Of a stretch of DNA of 64,000 nucleotides, positions 54,255 to 64,000 are shown piece by piece. The DNA comes from Vibrio navarrensis (GTDB lineage: Bacteria > Pseudomonadota > Gammaproteobacteria > Enterobacterales > Vibrionaceae): positions 682,001 through 746,000 of the forward strand of contig NZ_CP065217.1 in NCBI RefSeq assembly GCF_015767675.1, read 5' to 3'. The notes beneath the pieces were generated by a model. It was not told the DNA's origin. It searched no databases and saw nothing but the letters and a program-made list of their open reading frames with translations. How positions within the stretch are numbered: position 1 is the first letter of the stretch; each line of letters begins with the position of its first letter. The position numbers were made by a program, and so were the translations under genes.

Positions 54255-55814
54255 ATGAGTAACCAAGCAGTAAATCAAGCACCATCTCCGAAGCCGAGCG
54301 GAATGGATCGTTTTCTGAACTTTATCGAGCGGGCAGGGAACAAAATTCCAGATCCCGCTATCTTGTTCTTCTGGGCATTGATCATCACGTGGGCCGCATC
54401 TGCTCTGCTGTCGAATGTGACGTTTGACATTCCCAACCCACGCACCGGTGAAGCACTTGCGATCAACAACCTTTTGACTGGCGAATCTTTAGCAAGCTTT
54501 CTCGCAAACATGGTGAAAACTTTCACAGGCTTTGCGCCACTTGGCATTGTATTGGTGGCGATGCTGGGTGTCGGCGTTGCCGACTCTTCGGGCTTTATCA
54601 CCACGGGCCTGAAGAAAATGCTCAACTTCACCCCAGCGAAACTGCTCACGCCGATGCTGATTCTGGTGGCGATTGTATCGCACACTGCGGCCGATGCGGG
54701 TTATGTGTTGGTGATTCCACTGGGCGGGATCATTTTCCACGCAGCGGGCCGCCACCCTCTGGCGGGTATTGCCGCGGCGTTTGCTGGCGTATCCGGCGGT
54801 TTCTCTGCCAACTTTATTCCTTCTGGTATCGATCCTCTGTTGGCTGGCTTTACTCAGACCGCTGCACAAGTGCTTGATCCTCAATACGTGGTTAATCCTC
54901 TGGCCAATATTTTCTTCACCGGCCTCTCCTCAGTCCTTATCGTCGCGATTGGCTGGTATGTGACCGAGAAAATCATTGAACCACGTTTGCAGAAAATGCC
55001 TGTAGACGTGGATGCCGAAGAAGCGCCTGATCTTGGTTCCTTCACTGACATCGAGTCGAAAGCTTTCCGTTACGCGGGCTGGGCGATGTTGGCTGGCATT
55101 GCACTTTTAGTAGTGGCGTTGCTGCCAGAAAACTCGGCACTGCGTTCTCCTGAAGGGGAAATCACCGCGTTTTCTGCGCCGATCATGAAATCGATTGTGC
55201 CACTGATCTTTATCCTGTTTATCATTCCAGGCTATGTATACGGCAAAGTGTCGGGCACATTTAAAACCAGCAATGACATCATCAAAGCGATGGCGGATAC
55301 CATGTCGACTATGGGCGCTTATATCGTCATGTCATTCTTCTGCGCTCAGTTTCTTGCTGCGTTTGCACAATCCAATTTGGGTACCATGCTGGCGCTTTAC
55401 GGCGCCGAAGGGCTTAAAGCGATGAACTTGCCCGGTGAAGCGACCATCGTTGGCATGATCTTGTTAACGGCTGCGGTTAACTTGCTGATCGGTTCAGCGT
55501 CTGCCAAATGGGCGTTGATCGGCCCGATTCTGGTGCCGATGCTGATGGCGGTAGGGATTTCTCCCGAGTTGTCTCAGGCGGCTTACCGCGTGGGCGACTC
55601 TGTATCGAACATCATTTCACCGTTGATGGTGTTCTTCCCGCTGGTGGTGGTGTACTGCCAGCGTTACGTGAAAGCGACGGGGATCGGCACGCTGGCGTCA
55701 CTGATGATGCCATTCTCGATTGCGATGCTGATTGGCTGGACGTTGTTCTTGCTCGCTTACTGGGCGCTAGGCATTCCACTTGGTATTCAGGCGCCGTACA
55801 CCTACAGCATGTAG
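54255..55814 (+). CDS. AbgT-family transporter
   Basis: 519 residues with about a dozen hydrophobic segments. GNKIPDPAILFFWALIITWAAS and the HTAADAGYVLVIPLGG, GGFSANFIPSGIDPLLAGFTQ and NLLIGSASAKWALIGPILVPM blocks are AbgT signatures. AbgT proteins move p-aminobenzoyl-glutamate or, in MtrF/YdaH, export sulphonamides with proton exchange. The actual substrate is not evident. Monocistronic with a terminator shared with the convergent hydrolase gene. Confidence 0.92.
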   Translation: MSNQAVNQAPSPKPSGMDRFLNFIERAGNKIPDPAILFFWALIITWAASALLSNVTFDIPNPRTGEALAINNLLTGESLASFLANMVKTFTGFAPLGIVLVAMLGVGVADSSGFITTGLKKMLNFTPAKLLTPMLILVAIVSHTAADAGYVLVIPLGGIIFHAAGRHPLAGIAAAFAGVSGGFSANFIPSGIDPLLAGFTQTAAQVLDPQYVVNPLANIFFTGLSSVLIVAIGWYVTEKIIEPRLQKMPVDVDAEEAPDLGSFTDIESKAFRYAGWAMLAGIALLVVALLPENSALRSPEGEITAFSAPIMKSIVPLIFILFIIPGYVYGKVSGTFKTSNDIIKAMADTMSTMGAYIVMSFFCAQFLAAFAQSNLGTMLALYGAEGLKAMNLPGEATIVGMILLTAAVNLLIGSASAKWALIGPILVPMLMAVGISPELSQAAYRVGDSVSNIISPLMVFFPLVVVYCQRYVKATGIGTLASLMMPFSIAMLIGWTLFLLAYWALGIPLGIQAPYTYSM

Positions 55815-55818
55815 ATAA

Positions 55819-55846
55819 AAGAAAAGCCCGCGACAGCGGGCTTTTT
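55819..55846. terminator. Bidirectional terminator
   Basis: AAAAGCCCGC (55822-55831) pairs with GCGGGCTTTT (55836-55845), with A- and T-runs on both sides. Confidence 0.85.
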
Positions 55847-55859
55847 CATATCGGTGCCG

Positions 55860-56708
55860 TTACTTGGTTTTGAGGTATTTCGCGTGAAACGCCAAATGAT
55901 CGGCAATAAAGCTTTGGATAAAGAAGTAGCTGTGGTCATAGCCAGGATGCATTCTCAGCGTGATGTCAATATCCCTCTCTTTAGCGACGCTCATCAGTGT
56001 TTCCGGCTGGAGCTGCTCTTGCAGGAAGCTATCCGCTTCGCCCTGATCAATCAGAATGGGGGTGCGCACCAAGTACGATTTAAACAGTTCGACCGCGTCG
56101 TAGTGTTCCCAGGCCGATTTGTCGTCGCCCAGATAATGGCGAAACGCTTTCTGACCCCATGGCACCGCCATCGGATGGCAGATTGGGCTGAAAGCAGAAA
56201 TTGAGGTGTAGTGGTTCTGGTTTTTCGCACCAATGGTCAATGCGCCGTGGCCGCCCATACTGTGGCCAGAAATCGCCTTACGTGTGCTGACTGGAAAATG
56301 TGTTTCGATAAGTTTCGGTAATTCATCAACGATGTAGCTGTACATCTGATAGTTGGCTTTCCATGGCTCCTGTGTCGCATTGAGGTAGAAGCCTGCACCC
56401 AAGCCGAAATCGTACGCACCGTCGGGATCATCCGGTACGTGCTCGCCACGGGGGCTGGTGTCCGGCGCGACAATCGCAATACCCAGTTCGGCCGCTTTTT
56501 GAAACGCGGCGGCTTTTTGCATAAAGTTTTCATCGGTGCAGGTCAGCCCAGACAACCAGTACAATACAGGGACTGGCGTGCCTGCGGTGGCTTGAGGCGG
56601 CAGATAAATCGCAAAGCGCATGTCGCAGCTCAACACGTCCGAATGATGCTGATACTGCTTGTGCCAGCCATCAAACACTTTGGCCTGAGTAAGATTGGTT
56701 AAACTCAT
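55860..56708 (-). CDS. fghA: S-formylglutathione hydrolase
   Basis: 282 residues from the ATG at 56708; an upstream Met at 56771 adds an unconserved 21 residues. An esterase D alpha/beta-hydrolase: GHSMGGHGALT holds the nucleophilic Ser, DQGEADSFL the Asp and GYDHSYFFI the His. It splits S-formylglutathione to formate and glutathione, the second step of formaldehyde detoxification. It follows frmA on the same strand, about 107 nt apart. Confidence 0.96.
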   Translation of the reverse strand: MSLTNLTQAKVFDGWHKQYQHHSDVLSCDMRFAIYLPPQATAGTPVPVLYWLSGLTCTDENFMQKAAAFQKAAELGIAIVAPDTSPRGEHVPDDPDGAYDFGLGAGFYLNATQEPWKANYQMYSYIVDELPKLIETHFPVSTRKAISGHSMGGHGALTIGAKNQNHYTSISAFSPICHPMAVPWGQKAFRHYLGDDKSAWEHYDAVELFKSYLVRTPILIDQGEADSFLQEQLQPETLMSVAKERDIDITLRMHPGYDHSYFFIQSFIADHLAFHAKYLKTK

Positions 56709-56815
56709 GGTAACTCCTTTGACGAGGTATTGCCTGCCCAAACAATGTTGCCGCTTTGCTGGCGGCAACATTCTATTATCCGGTCAGCGTCACCCGTCAT
56801 TGCTGAGGGGGGTGA

Positions 56816-58024
<1,209 letters not shown>

Positions 58025-58100
58025 TCATTTGGCGGTATAATTGGGTCAAAATGAGAATAACTTTTACGGTATTGTAATAATAAACAACGGATAAGGTGAA

Positions 58101-58988
58101 ATGGCGAGTTGGGAAGGGGTCAGTGAATTTGTTGCCGTCGCAGAGACAGGCAGTTTTACTCAGGCAGCAAAACGCTTGGTGACCTCGGTGGCGAATGTCA
58201 GCCGAAGGATTGCGTTGCTGGAAGAGCGGCTGGGGGTCAAGTTGCTGCTGCGCACGACGCGCAAAGTCTCGCTCACCGAAGCCGGTCAGGTCTATTACCA
58301 GCAATGCCGTGCATTGTTGGAGGGGCTGGAGCAGGCTGAGCTGACTGTGACTCAGATGCAACAAACGCCGAGAGGTAAACTGAAAGTGACGGCGCCTGTT
58401 ACCTACGGCGAACAGAAAATTGCGCCTTTGCTGAGCGATTTCTTGCTGCAGCATCCGAAGCTGGAGTTGGAATTAGTCCTGACAAACCAGAAACTGGATT
58501 TGATTGAGCAGGGCGTGGATGTTGCGGTGCGTCTTGGTCAGTTGGACGATTCCAGCTTTATTGCCCGTCGTCTGAGCAACCGCCATTTGTATGTCTGTGC
58601 GACGCCGGACTATCTTGCCCAATGTGGCACGCCGCACACTCTGTCTGAACTGACTAAACACAGTTGTCTGGTCGGAACATACGATCACTGGCGTTTCAAA
58701 GAAAATCAGCAGTCGCGCTCGATTCGTGTCAAAGGACGCCTCAGTTGCAGCAGCGGCGTCGTATTGCTGGATGCGGTGCTCAAAGGTATGGGGCTGGCGC
58801 AACTGCCGGATTATTACGTCGATGAACACCTGCTTGCGGGCCGTTTGGTCGAAGTGCTGCCAAACTATCGTGATGACCGGGAAGGGGTCTGGGCGCTTTA
58901 TCCGCAAAACCGCCATTTATCGTCGAAAGTACGTTTGCTGGTGGATTATCTGGCGCAGCATTTATCTGCACCAGCGATGTCGCTATAA
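58101..58988 (+). CDS. LysR-family regulator divergent from frmA
   Basis: 295 residues. Winged HTH FVAVAETGSFTQAAKRLVTS and VANVSRRIALLEERLGVKLL, then a substrate-binding domain with KLKVTAPVTYGEQKIAPLLS, the CrgA/DhcR-like type. Divergence from frmA suggests that it activates formaldehyde detoxification, as LysR-type genes often do beside class III ADH. Inference from position. Confidence 0.92.
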   Translation: MASWEGVSEFVAVAETGSFTQAAKRLVTSVANVSRRIALLEERLGVKLLLRTTRKVSLTEAGQVYYQQCRALLEGLEQAELTVTQMQQTPRGKLKVTAPVTYGEQKIAPLLSDFLLQHPKLELELVLTNQKLDLIEQGVDVAVRLGQLDDSSFIARRLSNRHLYVCATPDYLAQCGTPHTLSELTKHSCLVGTYDHWRFKENQQSRSIRVKGRLSCSSGVVLLDAVLKGMGLAQLPDYYVDEHLLAGRLVEVLPNYRDDREGVWALYPQNRHLSSKVRLLVDYLAQHLSAPAMSL

Positions 58989-59014
58989 TTGCGCCCCCAA
59001 CAGATGAGGTTTCC

Positions 59015-59554
59015 ATGACAGATACAACCGCCACTTTTACCCCTGAAGATGAACATTTCATGCGCCGAGCGATGGAACTTGCCCAGCAGGCTGAAGCGGA
59101 AGGTGAAGTGCCCGTCGGTGCGTTGCTGGTCAAAGATGGCGAGATCATTGCGGAAGGATGGAACCGTTCCATAGGTGCCTGCGATGCCACTGCGCACGCC
59201 GAAATTCAGGTACTGCGCAAAGCGGGCGCGGCGCTGCATAACTATCGTCTGCTCGATACTACCTTGTATGTGACGCTTGAACCGTGTCCGATGTGTGCGG
59301 GCGCCTTGCTGCACAGCCGAGTTAAACGCATCGTTTATGGTGCGCCGGATCTCAAAGCCGGTGCGGCAGGTACGGTGATGGATCTGTTCAGCAGTCAGGC
59401 TGCGTATCACTATGCCACGGTGGAAAAGGGGTTGTTGGAAGAGGAATGCCGCCAGCAACTGCAGGCGTTTTTCCAACGTCGGCGCAAAGAGATCAAAGCG
59501 CAGAAAGACGCGGCAAAGCGCGATGCTGGGCAAGATAATGGCGTGGCTCACTAG
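59015..59554 (+). CDS. tadA: tRNA-specific adenosine deaminase TadA
   Basis: 179 residues. Zinc-binding and catalytic motifs DATAHAEIQ (HAE) and EPCPMCAGALLHS (PCxxC) are intact. It converts A34 to inosine in tRNA-Arg(ACG), essential in most bacteria. The 26 nt between the LysR stop and its start contain AGATGAGG. The tadA-mltF-purL neighbourhood is the same as in E. coli. Confidence 0.97.
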   Translation: MTDTTATFTPEDEHFMRRAMELAQQAEAEGEVPVGALLVKDGEIIAEGWNRSIGACDATAHAEIQVLRKAGAALHNYRLLDTTLYVTLEPCPMCAGALLHSRVKRIVYGAPDLKAGAAGTVMDLFSSQAAYHYATVEKGLLEEECRQQLQAFFQRRRKEIKAQKDAAKRDAGQDNGVAH

Positions 59555-59573
59555 TGAGAAGAGAGAAAAGCGG

Positions 59574-59601
59574 GCAAACATCTCACTGTGTAGATGTTTG
59601 C
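59574..59601. terminator. Hairpin between tadA and the 45-aa gene
   Basis: GCAAACATCT (59574-59583) pairs perfectly with AGATGTTTGC (59592-59601). On minus it is followed by CCCGCTTTTC. It likely ends the 45-aa gene transcript. Confidence 0.6.
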
Positions 59602-59607
59602 ACAAAA

Positions 59608-59745
59608 TTACGCGTGATTAACGAGATGAACGTAAATTCGGTTACGTTCGCTGATTTTTCTTTTAGTGTTGGCTAATTTACGTTTGCGGCGGTTAGCGGC
59701 AACGGTTTTATTCAGGCGTTTTGATTGGACACGACGTTTCAACAT
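59608..59745 (-). CDS. Very basic 45-aa protein
   Basis: A short frame below usual size cut-offs: ATG at 59745, stop at 59608. A strong AGGAGG lies 5 nt before the ATG. The product begins MLKRRVQSKRLNKTVAANRR and contains about 16 Arg/Lys among 45 residues, with one Glu. Composition is like small ribosomal or rRNA-binding proteins (such as bS22 or the AURKAIP1/COX24 type), but I cannot assign a family. The ribosome site and the closing hairpin argue that it is a real gene, convergent with tadA. Confidence 0.7.
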   Translation of the reverse strand: MLKRRVQSKRLNKTVAANRRKRKLANTKRKISERNRIYVHLVNHA

Positions 59746-59994
59746 CACGACCTCCTGCTTACGACAAAAAATCCCCATCAGCTCTGCTTGTTCCCATCAC
59801 TGGGAGTGAAGAAACGAAGCACTTAGGTTAATGGGAATGGTTGACTGAGAACTCAAGCGCAGCGGGCGCAAAAGCCGTCTCTACTGGCTACAAGGCGCGT
59901 TCAGTGACAACGCGCCAGTAAATAGCGAATGGGCGATTTTAGAGAAATCCTTCCCCAAAAATCAATCCACCGAGAGAAAAATCCTCGGCAGAAA

Positions 59995-61596
59995 CTACTT
60001 TTCTGCCGAGACAGATGAGATCTCTGCCTCATCCGACGTCTCTGCTGCAACATCCGATATCTCATCGGGGGTGAGTAGCTCTTCGCCTTCAAGCGGTGGA
60101 ATAACCAATATTTCCCCGTCATCATTGGCTGGTAAATAAGAGCGTTGTCCCACATGACCGATGATCGACTGATAGTAGCGGCGAATGTTTTCCACGTAAT
60201 TTCTTGCCTCATCACCACGGGCAAAGCCGTAGCGGGTTTGGCTAAAATATTTCTTCTGCCTTAGCAGTGGCAATCTCTCTTTGACATCGCCCCAAGAGTC
60301 GGGGTTAGCGCCCTGTTTTTTAGTCAAACGGCGCGCGTCCATCATGTGACCAAAGCCAACATTGTAAGAAGCCAAGGCAAACCAAATTTTCTCATGCTGG
60401 GGAATCGACTCTGGCACTCGCGAGACAATACGACGCAGATACTCAACACCGCCTTTGATCGATTGTTCCGGATCGAGGCGATTTCTCACCCCAACGCTTT
60501 TCGCCGTAGGTAGGGTCAACATCATCATGCCGCGCACACCCGTTGGTGATTTAGCCAGCGGGTTCCAATGGGACTCTTGATAGGCCAATGCAGCGATCAA
60601 ACGCCAGTCAAATTCCGCCGAATATTGCTCAAACAGCGGTGCCCATTTCGGTAAGCGGCTGTCGAGCGCACGAATAAAGGCACGCGTGTCGACATAATCA
60701 AAGGAGCCGATGTGGCCGATGTACTTTTCTTCCAGACGCGCCAGCTCCCCCGATTGGTTCACATCGCCAAAGAACTCGATCAACATGGCGTACAGCGACT
60801 CATCTGGCGAGCGGCGCACAAACCAAGAGACGGGCTGATCTTCCGTCAGCTCAAAAGCCAGAGCAAGGTCTGGATACAAACGCTGGGCAAGAGAGAGCTC
60901 AACCGAATCGGTCACGGTAAAACGCAGTTCACCTTGCGAAACCTTTTTCAGCAGATCGTTGGTGTCAGCGTTGGAGATCACTTGGAAGGCAAGCTCGGGG
61001 TAATCCTTCTGCAATCTTCTGAGCGTGGGAGCGTACTGAGATTGTTTAACCACTTGTAACGTAGCGGCAGCGGCGTCATTGATGCTGTCATCGTCTTGCG
61101 CTTCGCTGCTGGTGTTCTGTTGTTTTTCTGATTGGTAGCTAATGAGCTGCTCAAGATTGCGCGGGCGTAAATCGCCATTCTTGTACACCACTTGTTGGCT
61201 GACGTAGTAATACGCAGGTCCCGGGCGAAACTGGTTAACGGCATTTTTGCTTTGGCTCAATCCGGTCGCGATCAGGTCAATATCACCACGCTTGAGCATA
61301 GGAAATAGCTCGGCTTGGCGGTAAGCGGGTTTGATTTCCAAACGCACGCCGAGTTGATCAGCAAATTGACGGGCCAGTTCATAATCTAAACCGGCTTGAC
61401 CATCGGGGCCGATGTAGTAAGAGAGCTGGTTATTGAGCGTTCCCACGCGCAGTACGCCACGTTGTTTGATCTGATCCAGCTCGCTGGCGGGTTTTGACTC
61501 TATCTGACAGGCAGAGAGTATCAGCACGGCGGCCGAGAGTAGAAGATAGTGGCGGATTCTGGCTAACGGGATCAAGCGCATTAACGATATTCTCAA
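59995..61596 (-). CDS. mltF: Membrane-bound lytic murein transglycosylase F
   Basis: 533 residues (or 528 from the Met at 61581). Signal peptide ending in LSAC, so probably lipid-anchored. Residues about 45-270 are a periplasmic-binding-protein-like domain (RVGTLNNQLSYYIGPDGQAG, DLIATGLSQS). The C-terminal SLT domain has ALAYQESHWNPLAKSPTGVR with the catalytic Glu. It cleaves peptidoglycan glycan strands to anhydro-muropeptides. It is divergent from purL, as in E. coli. A further 249 nt to its 3' side, between it and the 45-aa gene, hold no gene that I can see. Confidence 0.96.
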   Translation of the reverse strand: MRISLMRLIPLARIRHYLLLSAAVLILSACQIESKPASELDQIKQRGVLRVGTLNNQLSYYIGPDGQAGLDYELARQFADQLGVRLEIKPAYRQAELFPMLKRGDIDLIATGLSQSKNAVNQFRPGPAYYYVSQQVVYKNGDLRPRNLEQLISYQSEKQQNTSSEAQDDDSINDAAAATLQVVKQSQYAPTLRRLQKDYPELAFQVISNADTNDLLKKVSQGELRFTVTDSVELSLAQRLYPDLALAFELTEDQPVSWFVRRSPDESLYAMLIEFFGDVNQSGELARLEEKYIGHIGSFDYVDTRAFIRALDSRLPKWAPLFEQYSAEFDWRLIAALAYQESHWNPLAKSPTGVRGMMMLTLPTAKSVGVRNRLDPEQSIKGGVEYLRRIVSRVPESIPQHEKIWFALASYNVGFGHMMDARRLTKKQGANPDSWGDVKERLPLLRQKKYFSQTRYGFARGDEARNYVENIRRYYQSIIGHVGQRSYLPANDDGEILVIPPLEGEELLTPDEISDVAAETSDEAEISSVSAEK

Positions 61597-61718
61597 GAAG
61601 CAATTGGTCCCTTTATATCAAAGCTCGCAGCACTGGCAAAGTAAAAGCCTGATTTCTCATCGCCGATGTTCAAGCGACAGAACATTTTGCCTGTATTGCC
61701 AGTTTGACAAAAAAAATG

Positions 61719-61734
61719 ACGCAAACGGTTGCTT
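61719..61734. promoter_or_regulatory. PurR operator upstream of purL
   Basis: ACGCAAACGGTTGCTT is near the PurR palindrome ACGCAAACGTTTGCGT. It overlaps the upstream edge of the likely -35. Confidence 0.85.
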
Positions 61735-61740
61735 TTGCTG

Positions 61741-61769
61741 TTACATCACAAAAACAAATCCTTTATAAT
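61741..61769 (+). promoter_or_regulatory. Likely sigma-70 promoter of purL
   Basis: TTACAT (61741-61746) and TATAAT (61764-61769) are 17 nt apart, just after the PurR site and about 108 nt before the start. Confidence 0.75.
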
Positions 61770-61876
61770 GCGCCCGCAAAGGAGAGGTGGAATCGGCATA
61801 AGTTCGCAAGTTTTTCATTAAGCTTTTGAATTTATTCCAATATCACCTTAATCAATTGCATAAGAGACCTAAGCAC

Positions 61877-64000
61877 ATGAGAATTTTGCGTGGCTCCCCA
61901 GCTCTTTCTGAGTTTCGTGTTAACAAACTACTGGAACTTTGTCGTGAACAAGCCCTGCCTGTGAGCGGTATTTACGCTGAGTTCATGCACTTTGCCGACC
62001 TCAAAACCGAGTTAGATGCTCAGGAACTGGAAAAGTTAGAGAAGCTGCTGACTTACGGTCCAACCATTCAAGAACACGAGCCACAGGGTTTACTCCTGCT
62101 GGTGACGCCTCGTCCGGGCACTATTTCTCCTTGGTCTTCTAAAGCAACCGACATTGCGCACAACTGTGGCCTGGCGTCGATCAAACGTCTGGAACGCGGC
62201 ACGGCATACTACGTTGAGAGCGAAACGGCGCTGACTGACGCGCAGGTAACCACTCTGAAAGCCTTGCTTCACGATCGCATGATGGAAGTGGTGTTCACGG
62301 AACTCGACGCGGCACAAGCGCTATTCAGTGTGGCAGAACCCGCGCCAATGACTCAGGTGGATATCCTCTCTGGTGGTCGTGTTGCGCTAGAAGAAGCCAA
62401 CGTTTCCCTTGGTCTAGCTCTGGCGGAAGATGAAATTGATTACTTGGTGGAGAACTTCATCAAGCTGGATCGTAACCCGAATGACATCGAGCTGATGATG
62501 TTTGCTCAGGCAAACTCTGAGCACTGCCGACACAAAATTTTCAATGCGGATTGGACGATCGACGGTGTTGATCAGGACAAATCGCTGTTCAAGATGATCA
62601 AGAACACCTTCGAAACCACGCCGGATCACGTGCTGTCTGCTTACAAAGATAACGCAGCGGTGATGACCGGTTCGAAAGTCGGCCGTTTCTTCCCTGATCC
62701 GGACTCGCGTCAATACACTTACCACCACGAAGATGCCCACATTCTGATGAAAGTGGAAACGCACAACCACCCAACGGCGATTTCGCCTTGGCCAGGTGCG
62801 TCAACAGGTAGCGGCGGTGAAATTCGTGATGAAGGCGCAACGGGTATCGGCGGTAAGCCAAAAGCGGGTCTGGTGGGCTTTACGGTATCTAACCTGCGCA
62901 TCCCTAACTTCGTTCAGCCTTGGGAAAGTGATTTTGGTAAACCAAGCCGCATCGTCAGCGCGCTGGATATCATGATTGAAGGTCCTCTGGGCGGCGCGGC
63001 ATTCAACAACGAATTTGGTCGTCCAAACCTGCTGGGTTACTTCCGTACTTATGAAGAGAAAGTCACCTCACACGCGGGTGAAGAGATCCGTGGTTACCAC
63101 AAGCCAATCATGATTGCTGGCGGTATGGGTAACATTCGTGACGAACACGTACAGAAAAAAGAAATCCCGGTTGGCGCGAAACTGATCGTGCTGGGCGGTC
63201 CGGCGATGAACATCGGCCTGGGCGGCGGTGCGGCGTCTTCCATGGCGTCGGGTCAGTCGGCAGAAGATTTGGATTTTGCTTCAGTACAACGTGAAAACCC
63301 AGAGATGGAACGTCGTTGTCAGGAAGTGATCGACCGCTGCTGGCAACTGGGCGATGCGAACCCAATCGCGTTTATCCACGATGTGGGCGCGGGTGGTATC
63401 TCGAACGCACTGCCTGAGCTAGTTAACGACGGCGATCGTGGCGGTAAATTCCAACTGCGTGACGTGCCAAACGATGAACCGGGCATGAGCCCGCTGGAAA
63501 TCTGGTGTAACGAATCGCAAGAGCGTTATGTGCTGGCGGTTGCGCCGGAGAACATGGAGATGTTTGATGCCATCTGTAAGCGTGAGCGCGCACCTTATGC
63601 AGTGGTGGGCGTGGCGACGGAAGAGCGTCATCTGACTCTGGAAGACAGCCACTTCGATAACATGCCAATCGATATGCCGATGGACATTCTGCTTGGCAAG
63701 CCGCCGAAAATGCACCGTGAAGCGACCACGCTGAAAGTGACCAGCCCGGCGATTGACCGCAGCGGTATCGAACTCAATGAAGCGGTGGATCGCGTGCTGC
63801 GTCTGCCGGCTGTGGCTGAGAAAACCTTCCTGATCACCATCGGTGACCGCACCGTGACGGGTCTGGTGGCTCGTGACCAGATGGTTGGTCCTTGGCAGGT
63901 GCCAGTGGCCAACTGCGCGGTAACGGCAGCAAGCTACGACACTTACCACGGTGAAGCGATGTCGATGGGTGAGCGCACTCCTGTCGCTCTGCTTGACTTC
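61877..64000 (+). CDS. purL: Phosphoribosylformylglycinamidine synthase (PurL), 3' end outside window
   Basis: The first 708 codons are present without a stop; the long gamma-proteobacterial form is about 1300 residues. [19 protein letters not shown] is the usual start. The FGAM synthetase core shows [35 protein letters not shown] and GGGAASSM. The glutaminase domain lies beyond the window. It converts FGAR, ATP and glutamine to FGAM in purine synthesis. PurR site and promoter upstream. Confidence 0.97.
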   Translation, partial: MRILRGSPALSEFRVNKLLELCREQALPVSGIYAEFMHFADLKTELDAQELEKLEKLLTYGPTIQEHEPQGLLLLVTPRPGTISPWSSKATDIAHNCGLASIKRLERGTAYYVESETALTDAQVTTLKALLHDRMMEVVFTELDAAQALFSVAEPAPMTQVDILSGGRVALEEANVSLGLALAEDEIDYLVENFIKLDRNPNDIELMMFAQANSEHCRHKIFNADWTIDGVDQDKSLFKMIKNTFETTPDHVLSAYKDNAAVMTGSKVGRFFPDPDSRQYTYHHEDAHILMKVETHNHPTAISPWPGASTGSGGEIRDEGATGIGGKPKAGLVGFTVSNLRIPNFVQPWESDFGKPSRIVSALDIMIEGPLGGAAFNNEFGRPNLLGYFRTYEEKVTSHAGEEIRGYHKPIMIAGGMGNIRDEHVQKKEIPVGAKLIVLGGPAMNIGLGGGAASSMASGQSAEDLDFASVQRENPEMERRCQEVIDRCWQLGDANPIAFIHDVGAGGISNALPELVNDGDRGGKFQLRDVPNDEPGMSPLEIWCNESQERYVLAVAPENMEMFDAICKRERAPYAVVGVATEERHLTLEDSHFDNMPIDMPMDILLGKPPKMHREATTLKVTSPAIDRSGIELNEAVDRVLRLPAVAEKTFLITIGDRTVTGLVARDQMVGPWQVPVANCAVTAASYDTYHGEAMSMGERTPVALLDF

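Overview
The window is a gammaproteobacterial chromosome segment and almost certainly from a Vibrio. The evidence is the gene order smpB/ssrA, ratA-rnfH, bamE, recN, nadK, grpE, a zinc-uptake cluster, dnaK-dnaJ, type IV minor pilins, frmA/fghA, tadA, mltF/purL, together with a tmRNA tag reading ANDENYALAA. The species cannot be fixed from this sequence alone. Two accessory blocks sit in otherwise ordinary backbone.

Region A (1-8531) is the 3' part of a tightly packed operon, all on the + strand and entering from outside the window. It encodes an SF1/UPF1-like helicase (5' end missing), a 563-aa unknown protein, a 781-aa protein with a degenerate PLD-like N-terminus and long coiled coils, a DUF2997-like protein, a DUF1257/Ycf35-like protein and an NrdG-like radical SAM enzyme. 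It abuts the remnant of a metallo-beta-lactamase-fold gene, as expected at an island boundary. This is the best candidate in the window for an undescribed conflict or defence system.

Region B (about 9465-21600) is backbone and metabolic: GH19 chitinase, acetate-type transporter, Na+/amino-acid symporter, D-amino acid dehydrogenase with a divergent LysR regulator, a pentapeptide-repeat/ion-channel fusion, DedA, a Sua5-type tRNA t6A enzyme, and a MarR-controlled DMT exporter plus flavin reductase. An IS3-family element interrupts the end of the reductase gene.

Region C (about 22900-35211) is a decayed island ending at the 3' end of ssrA, a classic integration site that also hosts VPI-1 in V. 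cholerae. Its tyrosine integrase is split by an IS3-family element and lacks the catalytic half. The cargo is a metallophosphoesterase, a self-inhibited-type Fic protein, a CoiA-like gene cleanly split by an IS66 element with an 8-bp duplication, the N-terminal stub of a TOTE-type conflict protein ended by IS10, and a HupE/UreJ-like operon whose first gene lost its start to the same IS10.

Region D (35212-64000) is core genome: tmRNA and SmpB, RatA/RnfH, BamE, RecN (two LexA boxes), NadK, GrpE and DnaK (sigma-32 promoters), DnaJ, a Zur-controlled zinc cluster with a permease but no ATPase, the minor pilin operon, an AbgT transporter, glutathione-dependent formaldehyde detoxification with a divergent LysR regulator, TadA, an unlisted 45-aa basic protein, MltF, and the 5' 708 codons of purL behind a PurR box.
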